Shown: piece by piece, positions 16,324 to 25,350 of the stretch | Numbering within the stretch: position 1 is the first letter of the stretch | Layout of the letters: each line of letters starts with the position of its first letter | Assembly (NCBI GenBank): GCA_009693115.1 | Contig: SHXW01000001.1 | Coordinates: forward strand, 62,001-126,000 | Origin: Dehalococcoidia bacterium | Lineage (GTDB): Bacteria; Chloroflexota; Dehalococcoidia; Lucifugimonadales; Lucifugimonadaceae | Reading direction: 5' to 3' | Length of the DNA stretch: 64,000 nucleotides | Position numbers and translations under genes: made by a program | The notes under the pieces: generated by a model | Databases searched by the model: none | Told to the model about the DNA's origin: nothing | Seen by the model: the letters and a program-made list of their open reading frames with translations, nothing else

Positions 16324-16572
16324 ATGTACTTAGCCAAAGTAAAAGTCACACTCAAACCAGCTGTCAATGACCCACAGGGCATCACGATAGGCCGCGCTCT
16401 GGGGCGACTCGGTTTCGATACTGTCGACAGTGTCCGCGCAGGCAAATACTTCGAACTCAAGATCAATGAGCCCGAGCGTGCCGTCGCTGAAAAGAAGGTC
16501 CGCGAGATGTGTGAAAAGTTGCTCGCCAACCCGGTCATCGAACGCTTCAGCTTCGATCTGGAGCCTGCGTAG
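16324..16572 (+). CDS. purS: Phosphoribosylformylglycinamidine synthase subunit PurS
   Basis: Small dimeric subunit that bridges PurQ and PurL in the three-part FGAM synthase. The 82-residue sequence has the PurS pattern AKVKVTLKPAVNDPQGITIGRAL, SVRAGKYFELKI and EKLLANPVIERFSFDLEP. I chose the ATG at 16324 because the upstream 18 codons are not conserved. purQ and purL are not next to it: the hairpin repeat lies upstream and hisB is convergent downstream. Confidence 0.9.
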   Translation: MYLAKVKVTLKPAVNDPQGITIGRALGRLGFDTVDSVRAGKYFELKINEPERAVAEKKVREMCEKLLANPVIERFSFDLEPA

Positions 16573-16643
16573 GCCTCCCATGGCTATGGGGAGCGGCGGT
16601 TCGGCTGGCCACCCCATTTCTTCGTCGCGTTAGCGACGCCAAC

Positions 16644-17255
16644 CTACAACTGGCCCTTGGTGCTGGGGATGGCATCCTTGGCGCGTTCGTCAAAGGCCGC
16701 AGCGGCACGCAGAGAACGTGCAAACCCCTTGAATGCCGCCTCGATCACGTGGTGCTCATTCAGGCCTGAAAGCATGCGGATGTGAAGGTTGAATCTGCCT
16801 TCGATCGCCATCGCCTCGAAAAAATGCCGCGCCATATCGGATGGGAACTCGCCGGCATTGTTCGACATCCCCATGTTCACGACGGCATAGCCGCGTCCAG
16901 AAAGGTCAAGCGCCACCTGCGCCAGGGCTTCGTCCAATGGCACCAGCGCGCTCGCCATGCGCACTACCCCACGACGCTCACCCAAAGCCTTGTCTATGGC
17001 GCGGCCAAGCACTATCGCTGTGTCCTCGATCGTGTGGTGAGTTCCGGTTTCTGTGTCGCCCTTCACCCGCACAGTCAGGTCAACAAGCCCATGCCTGGCG
17101 ATCTGGGACAGCATGTGGTTCAGGAACCCCACCGGCGTGTCGATGTCCGCCATGCCGGTGCCGTCCAGACCCACGGTGATGCTGATTTTGCTTTCACCCG
17201 TCTCCCGCTCAATGGTGGCGGTGCGGGCACCAATTTTTCTTGCAGATGGATCCAT
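16644..17255 (-). CDS. hisB: Imidazoleglycerol-phosphate dehydratase
   Basis: Dehydrates imidazoleglycerol phosphate to imidazoleacetol phosphate in histidine synthesis. The duplicated metal-binding motif is intact: THHTIEDTAIVLG near residue 72 and EHHVIEAAFKGFARSLR near 165. Length of 203 is that of the monofunctional plant/actinobacterial type, without the N-terminal phosphatase of E. coli HisB. Last gene of the his run; an AGGGG lies before the ATG. Confidence 0.97.
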   Translation of the reverse strand: MDPSARKIGARTATIERETGESKISITVGLDGTGMADIDTPVGFLNHMLSQIARHGLVDLTVRVKGDTETGTHHTIEDTAIVLGRAIDKALGERRGVVRMASALVPLDEALAQVALDLSGRGYAVVNMGMSNNAGEFPSDMARHFFEAMAIEGRFNLHIRMLSGLNEHHVIEAAFKGFARSLRAAAAFDERAKDAIPSTKGQL

Positions 17256-17262
17256 GTTGGGA

Positions 17263-17302
17263 TGTGCCCCTCACCCTGACCCTCTCCCACTAGGAGGGGG
17301 GA
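17263..17302. repeat. Hairpin repeat copy between hisC and hisB
   Basis: TGCCCCTCACCCTGACCCTC followed by TCCCACTAGGAGGGGG is an imperfect copy of the family, between the hisC stop and the hisB start within the his operon. Confidence 0.65.
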
Positions 17303-17330
17303 TTCTTGGAAACTAACTGCGCCGCACTGC

Positions 17331-18413
17331 TCAGGTGACCTTGTGCAACGCGGCGATCAGCCGGTCCGTCTGTTCAGGTGTGCCCGCGCTGATACGAAGT
17401 GACTCTTGCAGCCTCGGGTGCGAGAAATAGCGTACGAATATCCCTTGCTGGGCCAGCCCCTCATACGCCTCTCTGGCTGACCGGCGCGAGAACTTGCACA
17501 AGAGAAAGTTACCGTCCGAGGGGAAGAAAGTCACACCCTGCATCTTCTTCAACTCGGTCTCCAGCCGCTTCCTCTGCCCTACCAGCGCATGGGCACGCGC
17601 GAGCAGATGTTTCCTGTTCTTCAGCGCGACTATTGCAGCCGCCTCCGCCACGACGTTGATGTTGTATGGCTGCTTGATGTCCATTAGGTGCCTGACCATC
17701 TCCTCGCTGCCGATCATGTAACCAATCCGCAGCCCGGCGATGCCCGCCCACTTGCTGAACGAGCGGATAACCACCAGATTCTTGTACTCCGCGGTCAGGT
17801 GCGCGAGAGAAGTGCCAGAGAATTCGAAGTACGTTTCGTCTATCGCCAGCACAAGGCCGGTGTCGAGGAGTGCCCGTGCATCCTTTTCCGGGACGGAGTT
17901 TCCCGTCGGATTATTGGGCGAAGCAAGGAACAGGAGCTTCGTCCCTGGCGTGACCGCTTTTTTCACCGCCGCCACATCTACTTCCCAGCCATCGCCGCGC
18001 GGGACAGATACCACTTCCGCCGCGGCAAGGCGGGCACAAAATGAATACATGCCAAACGTGGGGTCACAGTCGAGGCAGCGATCCCCCGGTTCAAGAAAAA
18101 GGCGCATCAGCAGGTCAATAATCTCGTCGCCCCCTGCCCCTGCCATCACGCGCTCCACAGGTTGTCCTGTGTATTCCGAGAGAGCGGCCCGCACTTTGCG
18201 CTGGTCCGGGTCCGGGTACAGGTGTAGAGGGATGTCCTTGATGGCATGCAGGACTTCATCCGGCGCACCGAAGGGGTTCTCGTTCGCATTCAGTCGGATG
18301 ACATCTTCGGGCCGGATCCCCGCCTGCCGCGCAAGCTCATCCGACGGGTCGACCCCGGCGTAGGTTGCCACTTTTCTGAGGTGTGGGCGTACTAGCCGTT
18401 CAATGTCAGGCAT
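17331..18413 (-). CDS. hisC: Histidinol-phosphate aminotransferase
   Basis: PLP enzyme converting imidazoleacetol phosphate to histidinol phosphate. It has RLNANENPFGAP near the N-terminus, AGAGGDEIIDLL, SPNNPTGNS, and the PLP-lysine motif VIRSFSKWAGIAGLRIGY near residue 215, with FVRYFSHP near the C-terminus. Length (360) is normal. It lies between hisD and hisB on the same strand. Confidence 0.97.
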   Translation of the reverse strand: MPDIERLVRPHLRKVATYAGVDPSDELARQAGIRPEDVIRLNANENPFGAPDEVLHAIKDIPLHLYPDPDQRKVRAALSEYTGQPVERVMAGAGGDEIIDLLMRLFLEPGDRCLDCDPTFGMYSFCARLAAAEVVSVPRGDGWEVDVAAVKKAVTPGTKLLFLASPNNPTGNSVPEKDARALLDTGLVLAIDETYFEFSGTSLAHLTAEYKNLVVIRSFSKWAGIAGLRIGYMIGSEEMVRHLMDIKQPYNINVVAEAAAIVALKNRKHLLARAHALVGQRKRLETELKKMQGVTFFPSDGNFLLCKFSRRSAREAYEGLAQQGIFVRYFSHPRLQESLRISAGTPEQTDRLIAALHKVT

Positions 18414-18587
18414 GTTCCCAACTTTTATATCTAATCGCGGACAGACTCATCCACTTCACTTCGCGAAGGGCCGTGATGACAAGAGTTACCTGTCGATCGG
18501 GTGCCCTCTGGATGCTGGAAGATCGTGGCCACGTTGAAGCGTGCGTCTTCTCTGCCATATTCGGGGATAGTTCCTAAATCCTACCCG

Positions 18588-19916
18588 CTATTCGCCGAGC
18601 ATGCGTTTCAGGCGCGTCTCGGCAGCTTCGGCATGGCCTCCCAACCCTTCCAGTCGAGCAAGTTCGGCGGCCTTTGGCGCAATTTCCAAGAAACTCTTTT
18701 CGCTGAGGTTTAGGAACGGCGTCACCCGCAGGAAATGCCGCACGCTCAACGCCGATGCGAAGCGCGCTGTGCCGCCCGTCGGCATCACATGGCTAGGTCC
18801 GGCCACATAGTCCGCCATCACCTCTGCCGACGACTCCCCGAGAAACAGCCCGCCTGCGGACTTGACCAGCCCGGCGTATTTCGACGGATCCTTCACGCTC
18901 AGGCACAGGTGCTCCGGCGCCATGGCGTTTGCTAACTCGATGGCATCTTCGACGCTCTTCACGATCACAGTCGCGCCGTTAGCCTCGATCGACCCCCGCG
19001 CTATCGCTTGCCTGGCAAGCTTCGACAGCCTCCTCTCCAGTGCCGCTTCGATCCTCTCCGCCACGGCCTCGGAAGTCGCCACAAGCACCGGCATCGCCAT
19101 GTGGTCGTGCTCCGCCTGGGCGATCAGGTCTGCCGCACAGTACTCCGGGTCAGCCCACTCATCTGCCACCACGAGGGTCTCGGTGGGACCGTAAAGCCCG
19201 TCAATTCCCACGTCGCCGTAGACAAGCTTCTTCGCCGCAGTCACGAATATGTTGCCCGGCCCGCAGACCAGGTCCACTTTCGGCACCGTCTCAGTGCCGT
19301 ACGCCATCGCGGCGATGGCATGCGCCCCGCCGACCTTGAACACCCGATCCGCCCCTGCGATCGCCGCGGCCGCAAGCACAGCCGGGTGCGGCATCGCATC
19401 GCCCGGCGCAGGCGTAGTCAGAATGACCTCCCGCACTCCGGCAACCCTTGCCGGAACGACCGTCATGATCACGGTCGAGGCCAGCGGCGCAGTGCCCCCC
19501 GGCACGTATGCACCAACGCGATCAACCGGCGTGATCGTTTCTCCGAACTGGCCGGACGGATCCGACCAACCTTTTGGCTTCGCTGCCTGCTGAAAAGCAC
19601 GGACGCGCTTCGCTGCGGTCTCCAGCGCCTCACGTGCTGATGAAGAGATGCGCTTGAGCGCGCCTTCGACCTCAGCTGGTGGCACTTCGATGAAGGCAAG
19701 CGGCGCACCGTCAATCGCGCCCGAAATACGTTTCAGAGCACTGTCGCCCCCGGCTCGGACTTCACGGATGACCCTGGCGGCTATCTCGAGTGGCGACAGG
19801 TCTTCGTCATACAGGGACCGCCCACTGGCCTTGACCTTAATGTTGAGCGCGCCGCCGATTCCTCTGACATACCGGAAATGCTCTATACCTGCCTTTACCC
19901 CGACGATGCGCTTCAC
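18588..19916 (-). CDS. hisD: Histidinol dehydrogenase
   Basis: Zinc- and NAD-dependent four-electron oxidation of histidinol to histidine. Zinc ligands are visible in AQAEHDHMAMPV (Gln/His), MADYVAGPSHVMPT (Asp) and GLGGHAEAAE (His); the catalytic Glu-His pair is in AMAPEHLCL. The NAD region PTETLVVADEWA is present. Its start overlaps the hisG stop by four bases, so it is coupled to hisG. A gap of about 170 bases separates it from hisC. Confidence 0.97.
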   Translation of the reverse strand: MKRIVGVKAGIEHFRYVRGIGGALNIKVKASGRSLYDEDLSPLEIAARVIREVRAGGDSALKRISGAIDGAPLAFIEVPPAEVEGALKRISSSAREALETAAKRVRAFQQAAKPKGWSDPSGQFGETITPVDRVGAYVPGGTAPLASTVIMTVVPARVAGVREVILTTPAPGDAMPHPAVLAAAAIAGADRVFKVGGAHAIAAMAYGTETVPKVDLVCGPGNIFVTAAKKLVYGDVGIDGLYGPTETLVVADEWADPEYCAADLIAQAEHDHMAMPVLVATSEAVAERIEAALERRLSKLARQAIARGSIEANGATVIVKSVEDAIELANAMAPEHLCLSVKDPSKYAGLVKSAGGLFLGESSAEVMADYVAGPSHVMPTGGTARFASALSVRHFLRVTPFLNLSEKSFLEIAPKAAELARLEGLGGHAEAAETRLKRMLGE

Positions 19917-20992
19917 GCTTTGCGACTCCTGCGGACGCCTCGCGCTGCGGGCCGCGCTTGTCTCGCCGCGGCGTGCATCGCGTCGGCCATGAACGGAGCA
20001 AGATTCTCAATGAGTCGCTCGTATGCCTCGCAGTCTTTGCGAAACACATATGACGCCTCGTTCACAGTGATCCCGCTGCCGCCCAGCCTGCGAAAGTGGT
20101 CAATCGCCGCGATGAGGTCCTTCCTGGCCACGACGACCTGTGCAGCGAACCACCTCTTCCCGTCATCGGAATACACATCGGAAACTGACGGCCCCTGAAG
20201 GCCGCCGTAGCGACGCTCAGACATGACTAGTCGGGCAACGTCCCTGGCGGACTCGCCCTGAATGTTCGCGGTGATGCGCTGAAAGTCGCGTGCCCGTAGC
20301 GACGCTTCGATACGCTCTAGCATTTCACGCAATACGCGTAGCTTCTCTGGATCCGAGGCAAGCTGCCTGCCGTTCGCGACAAGTGCCGCCTGCGACTCTA
20401 CGACCGTCCCGTCCGCTAGAGGTCTCAGGCGGTTTTCTCGTAGCGTCGTGCCGGTGTCCACAATGTCGGCGATCATGTCCGCATAGCCCATGACCGGCGC
20501 CGCTTCAAGGCCCCCGCTGGCGTACACAAGCGTGTAGTAGTTCACGCCACGTTCTGTGAGAAAACGTCCGACGAGCCGCGGGTACTTCGTCGCGATCCTG
20601 AACTCCCGGCCTTTTTCCCGGAACTCGAGAGCGAGGTCGGCCAAGTCAGCCACCGACGTTACGTCAAGCCACGAGTCAGGCACTGCGATCTTGAGTCGAG
20701 ACACTCCGTACCCCAGATTGTCCATTACGAGGAGCGTGTCGCCACCCTCGCGGCGGGACTCGTAGTAACGGTCCAGCCCCGCGATGCCCACATCTGCGCT
20801 AGCGGTATCTACTTCGGGCGTGATGTCAGTCTGTCTCTGATAGAGAGCCTCTATGCCCGGCAACGATGGAATCTCAGCCGTGTAACGGCGGGAACTGGCG
20901 CGGCGAACCGTTAGCCCGCAGGACCGCATGAATCCCTCGGTGCCTTCGTAAAGCGCACCCTCCGAAGGTAGGGCTAGCCTGAGAGCGCTCAT
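19913..20992 (-). CDS. hisG: ATP phosphoribosyltransferase, long form
   Basis: First step of histidine synthesis. The catalytic part runs to about residue 235, with TKYPRLVGRFLTERGVNY and the PRPP loop ADMIADIVDTGTTLRENRL. Beyond it is a C-terminal domain (GLQGPSVSDVYSDDGKRWFA, then QVVVARKDLIAAIDHFRRLG) typical of the long, histidine-inhibited HisG, plus a basic tail. At 359 residues it is longer than the usual 290-300. Long HisG does not normally need HisZ, yet a hisZ-like gene overlaps it by four bases upstream. Confidence 0.93.
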   Translation of the reverse strand: MSALRLALPSEGALYEGTEGFMRSCGLTVRRASSRRYTAEIPSLPGIEALYQRQTDITPEVDTASADVGIAGLDRYYESRREGGDTLLVMDNLGYGVSRLKIAVPDSWLDVTSVADLADLALEFREKGREFRIATKYPRLVGRFLTERGVNYYTLVYASGGLEAAPVMGYADMIADIVDTGTTLRENRLRPLADGTVVESQAALVANGRQLASDPEKLRVLREMLERIEASLRARDFQRITANIQGESARDVARLVMSERRYGGLQGPSVSDVYSDDGKRWFAAQVVVARKDLIAAIDHFRRLGGSGITVNEASYVFRKDCEAYERLIENLAPFMADAMHAAARQARPAARGVRRSRKA

Positions 20993-22464
20993 CCGACCGC
21001 CTCCTCGGAAATGTGGCCGTTCGTAGAGACTCTGATAATTGTTCGGACGCCCCTTGACCGGGCGAAACGGTCGCGGTCTGCTTTGCTCCGCTTGTCCACT
21101 TCAAGGATGGCCGTCTCTCCGCGCTCGCGCAGGCGCGCTGCGTGCCCAGCGGCGGCCTTCCACGCGGCCTCATCGGCGGGCACCACGAGCAGAGCGCGTA
21201 AGGTTTTGGCCACTCGTGTGGGCAATGCTGCGGCGATTGCATCCATGTTGTAGGCAAAGCCCAGCGCAGGAGCGTCCTTGTCCGCCCCGAGCGCACGGGG
21301 GAGGCCGTCGTACCGTCCGCCACCGCCTAGCGCCTTTTTCCCTGCGCCGCTCCCGGCCGTCAAGTCGAACACCATGCCCGTGTAATAGGCGATGCCACGC
21401 GCTAGTCCAAGGTCGGCCGTAATCGCTTCCTCCGGCACGCCCTCGTCCACTGCCGCGGACACGACAGCCTCTAAGCGGTCGAACACCGCGCCGTCCTGCG
21501 CGGCGCGGCGGGCTACCCTCCTGCCTTGCGCCAGCGTCTTAGCCACGGGCCCGCTGATCACTGCCAACTCCGCCAGCAGGGCGAGCGCAGCATTGAATTT
21601 CTCAGGTTCGTCCGTGGCTGTGAGCTTGCGTGAGAGCCGGGTGACAATCTCCTCGGCTGTTCGGATCCCGGAGTAGCGATCCAACGGCTCGCCAAGCGTC
21701 TCGCCCAGCACAGACTCAACAAGCGCGAGCGACTTCTCATTGTCCGGTGCCAACGTCTGAGCAATTTTGCGAGCTGTAGCCATCTGGCCACGGCGTGTGT
21801 CGCCGCCGGGCGCAAGGCCCAGTTTGCCAGCAGCTTTGCACACCTTTTCAACACCAGCATCACCGTCGCGCAGAGCACCCACGCTGTTGACAAGGAAAAG
21901 CCGCGCCCGCTCGGAAAGGCCGTATTGCTTTAGAAGTTCCCATAACAGCCCGACGTGTCCGATCTCCACACGCGGTGACTTGAGGCCGAGCGAGTTCAAC
22001 CCGCTCCATGCCATCGAGATGATTTCACCGTCGGCTCGCGGCTCGCCTGCGCCCATGATCTCGGCGCCAAGCTGGGTGAACTGGCCTGTGACGGCACCAA
22101 CGCCCATGAGTGGAGGTGTGTGGCGGAAGACAGGTCCGCAATACTGCACCCGGAGCGGTAGCGATGAGAGTGCTCCCGTCTCAATGGCCCACCGCAGGGC
22201 GGGCGCGGTGTATTCGGGCCGCAGTGACACCGGGTATCCGCCCGGCTCGGTGAAGCTATAAAGACGGCTGGCCAGTTCGCCGCCTGACTTTCTCAGGAAA
22301 AGTTCGGTCTCTTCAAGTAGTGGCGTTTCGATGCGGACGTAGCCCCGCCGCGCGAAATACTCGCGGCACACTGACGCTGCAGATTCGACCCCTTCCAAAT
22401 CTGCATCCGCTAGGTCTCGCAATTCCGGCAAGCGCCGTATGACTTTTGAACCTGGCAATTCCAA
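20989..22464 (-). CDS. hisZ: HisZ-like ATP phosphoribosyltransferase regulatory subunit (HisRS paralogue)
   Basis: Homologous to class II histidyl-tRNA synthetase: SLRPEYTAPALRWA, GQFTQLGAEIMG, LARGIAYYTGMVFDL and GGGGRYDGLPRALG are aligned with HisRS motifs. The synthetase signature around the third Arg (ERPQxGRxRxF) is replaced by HTPPLMGVGAVTG, arguing for HisZ. It is 491 residues and retains a C-terminal domain resembling the anticodon-binding domain, which many HisZ proteins lack. Overlap with hisG supports a role in histidine synthesis. It could instead be a diverged HisRS. Confidence 0.75.
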   Translation of the reverse strand: MELPGSKVIRRLPELRDLADADLEGVESAASVCREYFARRGYVRIETPLLEETELFLRKSGGELASRLYSFTEPGGYPVSLRPEYTAPALRWAIETGALSSLPLRVQYCGPVFRHTPPLMGVGAVTGQFTQLGAEIMGAGEPRADGEIISMAWSGLNSLGLKSPRVEIGHVGLLWELLKQYGLSERARLFLVNSVGALRDGDAGVEKVCKAAGKLGLAPGGDTRRGQMATARKIAQTLAPDNEKSLALVESVLGETLGEPLDRYSGIRTAEEIVTRLSRKLTATDEPEKFNAALALLAELAVISGPVAKTLAQGRRVARRAAQDGAVFDRLEAVVSAAVDEGVPEEAITADLGLARGIAYYTGMVFDLTAGSGAGKKALGGGGRYDGLPRALGADKDAPALGFAYNMDAIAAALPTRVAKTLRALLVVPADEAAWKAAAGHAARLRERGETAILEVDKRSKADRDRFARSRGVRTIIRVSTNGHISEEAVG

Positions 22465-22897
22465 ATCCCCGTGTTTATTGAGCCCGAGCTAGAGAATATC
22501 CAGAAAATCTCCCTCCAAGCGGGAGCGGGTGAGGATGAGGGAGAAGACTAGAACCCATTTTGCTCATCGCTGCAGAATTTCTGCATGACCGCCACTTTCC
22601 CTTCCCCCACTATTGGGGAGGGGTTGGAGAGGAGAGAGGGTATCTTGTGCGATGATTTCCCCACTTGTAGAGCGTCGGAAATCGTCGCAGGCGTCAATTG
22701 TACGTGTGCTGGTTAATGTCCGGAATGCATTCCTGCCCCTTGACTAGGAATCACAGGCATTAGTTCGAATAGATGCCATCACTCTTGGCCTCTTTCGGCG
22801 GGAGAATGAATGTCGGGAGGCAATCTGACAGTGGGTGATCCACCTGGCCACCCACACCCTTTGACCACCCTGCTCACCGCCTCGATAATCACCCGCC
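22465..22897. other. Intergenic gap between hisZ and degV with repeat copies
   Basis: No gene is seen. Two repeat-like stretches are present: CTCCCTCCAAGCGGGAGCGG with the tail GATGAGGGAGAAGACT near 22510-22548, and CCCCACTATTGGGGAGGGG near 22613-22634. The divergent arrangement means promoters for hisZ and degV should lie here; no clear consensus was found. Confidence 0.5.
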
Positions 22898-23794
22898 ATG
22901 CCATCTCCTCTCCGCCAGCCTCCTGCCGCTATCACGAAAAAACAGCCTGTTGCAGTCGCCACCGACTCTGCATCCGCCCTTCCGCACGATATGGCATGCG
23001 CCTTGAGCATTTCTGTCGCCAGTATGGAGGTCACCATCGGCGGCACTACTTTCGTGGATGGCCCAGATGGTTCCGCAAGTGATTTTTACAACCTACTCCG
23101 CGATTCAGAGAAACTGCCTACGACCTCCGCTCCGAATCCCGCTGCCTGGCTGGGAGTTTTCAGAGAAGCCGCTCAGAAGGGTGACACCGTATTCTGCGTC
23201 ACCCTCTCCGCCACTTTGAGCGCGTCACATGATGCCGCCCGCGTCGCTGTTGAACTGGCGCAGCAAGAACTCCCTAGCGTCCACATCAGGCTCTTCGATT
23301 CTAGGGCCGCAGCAGGTTCGCAGGCTCTGGTCGCCCTCGAAGCAGCCAGGCATGCCCAACAAGGGGCAAGCTTGGATGCGGTCGCCGCCTCCGCACAGTC
23401 CGTCGCCGGAAAGGTCCGGCTCGTCGCGTTCCTAGATACTCTTGAATACATCTGGCGCGGCGGGCGCGTGCCCCGTGCCGCCGTGTGGGCTTCGCAACTT
23501 TTGAATATTAAGCCGGTCATGGAGTATTCAGCGGCGCGGGTCGGCGTCGTCGCACGCCCCCGCAACCGCAAAGGAGCATTCAGCAGACTCATGAAAGAGG
23601 CGCGCAATGACCTGGGCGTGAGGAAGGCCCATATCAACGTCATGCACGCCGATGCCGAGGATGATGCCCGCTCTCTGTTGGAGAGCATGCGCTCTGAGTT
23701 TGACTGCGCCGAACTGTTTCTGACGCAGTTCCACCCCTTCATGGGAGCACACACTGGCCCCGGCCTCGTTGGCCTGGCCTACTGGGCCGAGTAG
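22898..23794 (+). CDS. DegV family fatty-acid-binding protein
   Basis: DegV proteins bind fatty acids and in Firmicutes (FakB) present them to a fatty-acid kinase. The protein has VAVATDSASALP at the N-terminus, TTSAPNPAAWLGVF and VTLSATLSASHDAARVA matching the lipid-binding loop, and FLDTLEYIWRGGRVP, a family hallmark near residue 180. The end TGPGLVGLAYWAE matches the usual GPG-G-G-F tail. No fatty-acid kinase gene is nearby. No clear ribosome-binding site precedes the ATG. Confidence 0.9.
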   Translation: MPSPLRQPPAAITKKQPVAVATDSASALPHDMACALSISVASMEVTIGGTTFVDGPDGSASDFYNLLRDSEKLPTTSAPNPAAWLGVFREAAQKGDTVFCVTLSATLSASHDAARVAVELAQQELPSVHIRLFDSRAAAGSQALVALEAARHAQQGASLDAVAASAQSVAGKVRLVAFLDTLEYIWRGGRVPRAAVWASQLLNIKPVMEYSAARVGVVARPRNRKGAFSRLMKEARNDLGVRKAHINVMHADAEDDARSLLESMRSEFDCAELFLTQFHPFMGAHTGPGLVGLAYWAE

Positions 23795-23934
23795 ATGGCT
23801 GTTGTCATGATCCCAGCGCACCCTGAGAGGTATCTGGAAACGGTCAAACACAAGCCCCCCCAGATACTCAGTTGCTCTGTGCTCAGGGCCGGAATGTCAG
23901 GGGGCGGGTTCCTGCCCTATTTTCCCATACCGTC

Positions 23935-24723
23935 CTACCCTTTGAACCCCCATACCCTTGCCGCCGTCTTGCCCAAGATCCAGTCGAGCGCGCCGCCCTT
24001 CTGGAAGGCCGGGTAGCTCCGCACTCCCTCCAGGCAGTTCCTATAACCCTCGCGGCCAGCCGAAGGCGGGAAGTCAGACCCCCACGCCATTCGCTTCGCA
24101 CCGAACGCTGCTAGCGCCATATCAAACAGCGGTGGGTATTTGTCGAATGGGTAGGCCACTGGTAGCACGGAAGGCCGCTTTATTACCTCGCCGAGTCCGG
24201 GCACCTTCAGGCTAGTGTTCGGCCACTTCGCGCACTCCAGCGCAGATTTGTAGGCTTCGTAGGGAGGGTCGGAAAAGCCCACTCCGGCTAGGTGCTCTAT
24301 TTGAACATGTGTCATCGGGCAGGTGTCTAGGATTTTCTTGAACGCGTTTCCGAACTCCTCGGCCCCACCTGAGCCGCCCGTCGTGACGACGATGTCGAGT
24401 TCGCCCGCCCTCTTCCACATCGCATACGGGTCCTTCGTCTTGAACTTCGACGCCGTATAGAGGCGGATGCCGGCAGCGCCCTGCTTTTTCAGCTTTTCAA
24501 GCGTCGCCTCAGGTTTCGGGTCCTGTGGGTCAACTTGCACTGCCACCTTGAACCGGCCCGGGAACCGCCTCTCGCACTCGAACAGGTACGTGTTGTCATA
24601 CGACCCGGCGTGCTGGACGAGGACTGCGCCCGTCACGCCGTTCAGGTTCATCTCGTTCAGCAGCGTCTCGACAGGCTGGAACCAGTTCAGCCCTGCGTGC
24701 GTGTGCGTGTCAATGATGAGCAT
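23935..24723 (-). CDS. Amidohydrolase-2 family protein (TIM-barrel metal hydrolase or lactonase)
   Basis: Metal-dependent hydrolase of the COG2159/COG3618 type. It has the HxH metal site in IDTHTHAG at the N-terminus, a later His in VQIEHLAGVG near residue 165, and the catalytic Asp in MAWGSDFPPS near 230. Members act as sugar-acid lactonases, 2-pyrone-4,6-dicarboxylate lactonase or acid decarboxylases. With sugar dehydrogenase-like neighbours a lactonase role is plausible but not proven. The ATG at 24723 has AAAGG nine bases upstream; the longer frame to 24813 is not conserved. Confidence 0.85.
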   Translation of the reverse strand: MLIIDTHTHAGLNWFQPVETLLNEMNLNGVTGAVLVQHAGSYDNTYLFECERRFPGRFKVAVQVDPQDPKPEATLEKLKKQGAAGIRLYTASKFKTKDPYAMWKRAGELDIVVTTGGSGGAEEFGNAFKKILDTCPMTHVQIEHLAGVGFSDPPYEAYKSALECAKWPNTSLKVPGLGEVIKRPSVLPVAYPFDKYPPLFDMALAAFGAKRMAWGSDFPPSAGREGYRNCLEGVRSYPAFQKGGALDWILGKTAARVWGFKG

Positions 24724-24758
24724 GTTCGACGCCTTTCGTTTCCATCTGTGCGGCCCGT

Positions 24759-25301
24759 TTAGCCCAATACACGAACCTTGATCTGCGCTTTGGCCAAGAA
24801 CTGCGACAAACACGAGACGGCGTTCGCGTAGCTCTTATGGGTTTCCATGAAGAAGCCTGAATACTGAATTGGCGAGAAGAACTCGTTGCCTCGCGGATGT
24901 ACCGGGTTCAGGGCGATCAAGTATCGAGCCCTACTGGTGCGGAATGGCACGTAAGGCCGGAGGCGCTGTATCTGATCGCTGTCTACCAATAGCCGCAACA
25001 CTTGATCGTACAGATCCTTGACGGTGGATCCTACGATCCGCTGCCCATCAACTTCGACTGTGATCCCTCTTTGGCGTGGTTCGCGCTCGGTGATTTCCTG
25101 AATATTCCTAGGCTCCGAACGGATGGGTACCTCATTAGTTGGACGGGTTATCACGGCGGGTGACGCCGCCGATACATTATTGCCATGCTGTTCGAGATCA
25201 CTGACCAATCTCTCGATGACCTCGGCTACCGTAAACAGTGAGCCGCCCAGCTTCTGCAGTTTAGAGTGGACACTTTCTGGCAGGTTGATCGTCGGGCTCA
25301 T
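24759..25301 (-). CDS. Unknown protein with ribbon-helix-helix-like N-terminus (candidate regulator)
   Basis: I do not recognise a named family. Residues 3-38 (INLPESVHSKLQKLGGSLFT and the helix after it) have the strand-helix-helix pattern of ribbon-helix-helix or SeqA-like N-terminal domains. A polar linker follows. The C-terminal 90 residues (VDGQRIVGSTVKDLYDQVLR, then RYLIALNPVHPRGNEFFSP and YSGFFMETHKSYANA) look like a conserved folded domain. The ATG at 25301 has AGGAG nine bases upstream. It is the only candidate DNA-binding regulator within the surrounding catabolic genes. Confidence 0.7.
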   Translation of the reverse strand: MSPTINLPESVHSKLQKLGGSLFTVAEVIERLVSDLEQHGNNVSAASPAVITRPTNEVPIRSEPRNIQEITEREPRQRGITVEVDGQRIVGSTVKDLYDQVLRLLVDSDQIQRLRPYVPFRTSRARYLIALNPVHPRGNEFFSPIQYSGFFMETHKSYANAVSCLSQFLAKAQIKVRVLG

Positions 25302-25350
25302 GGGGCTGCACTCCTGATCTATCAAGGCGAAATGTCAGACCTACGCGCCC

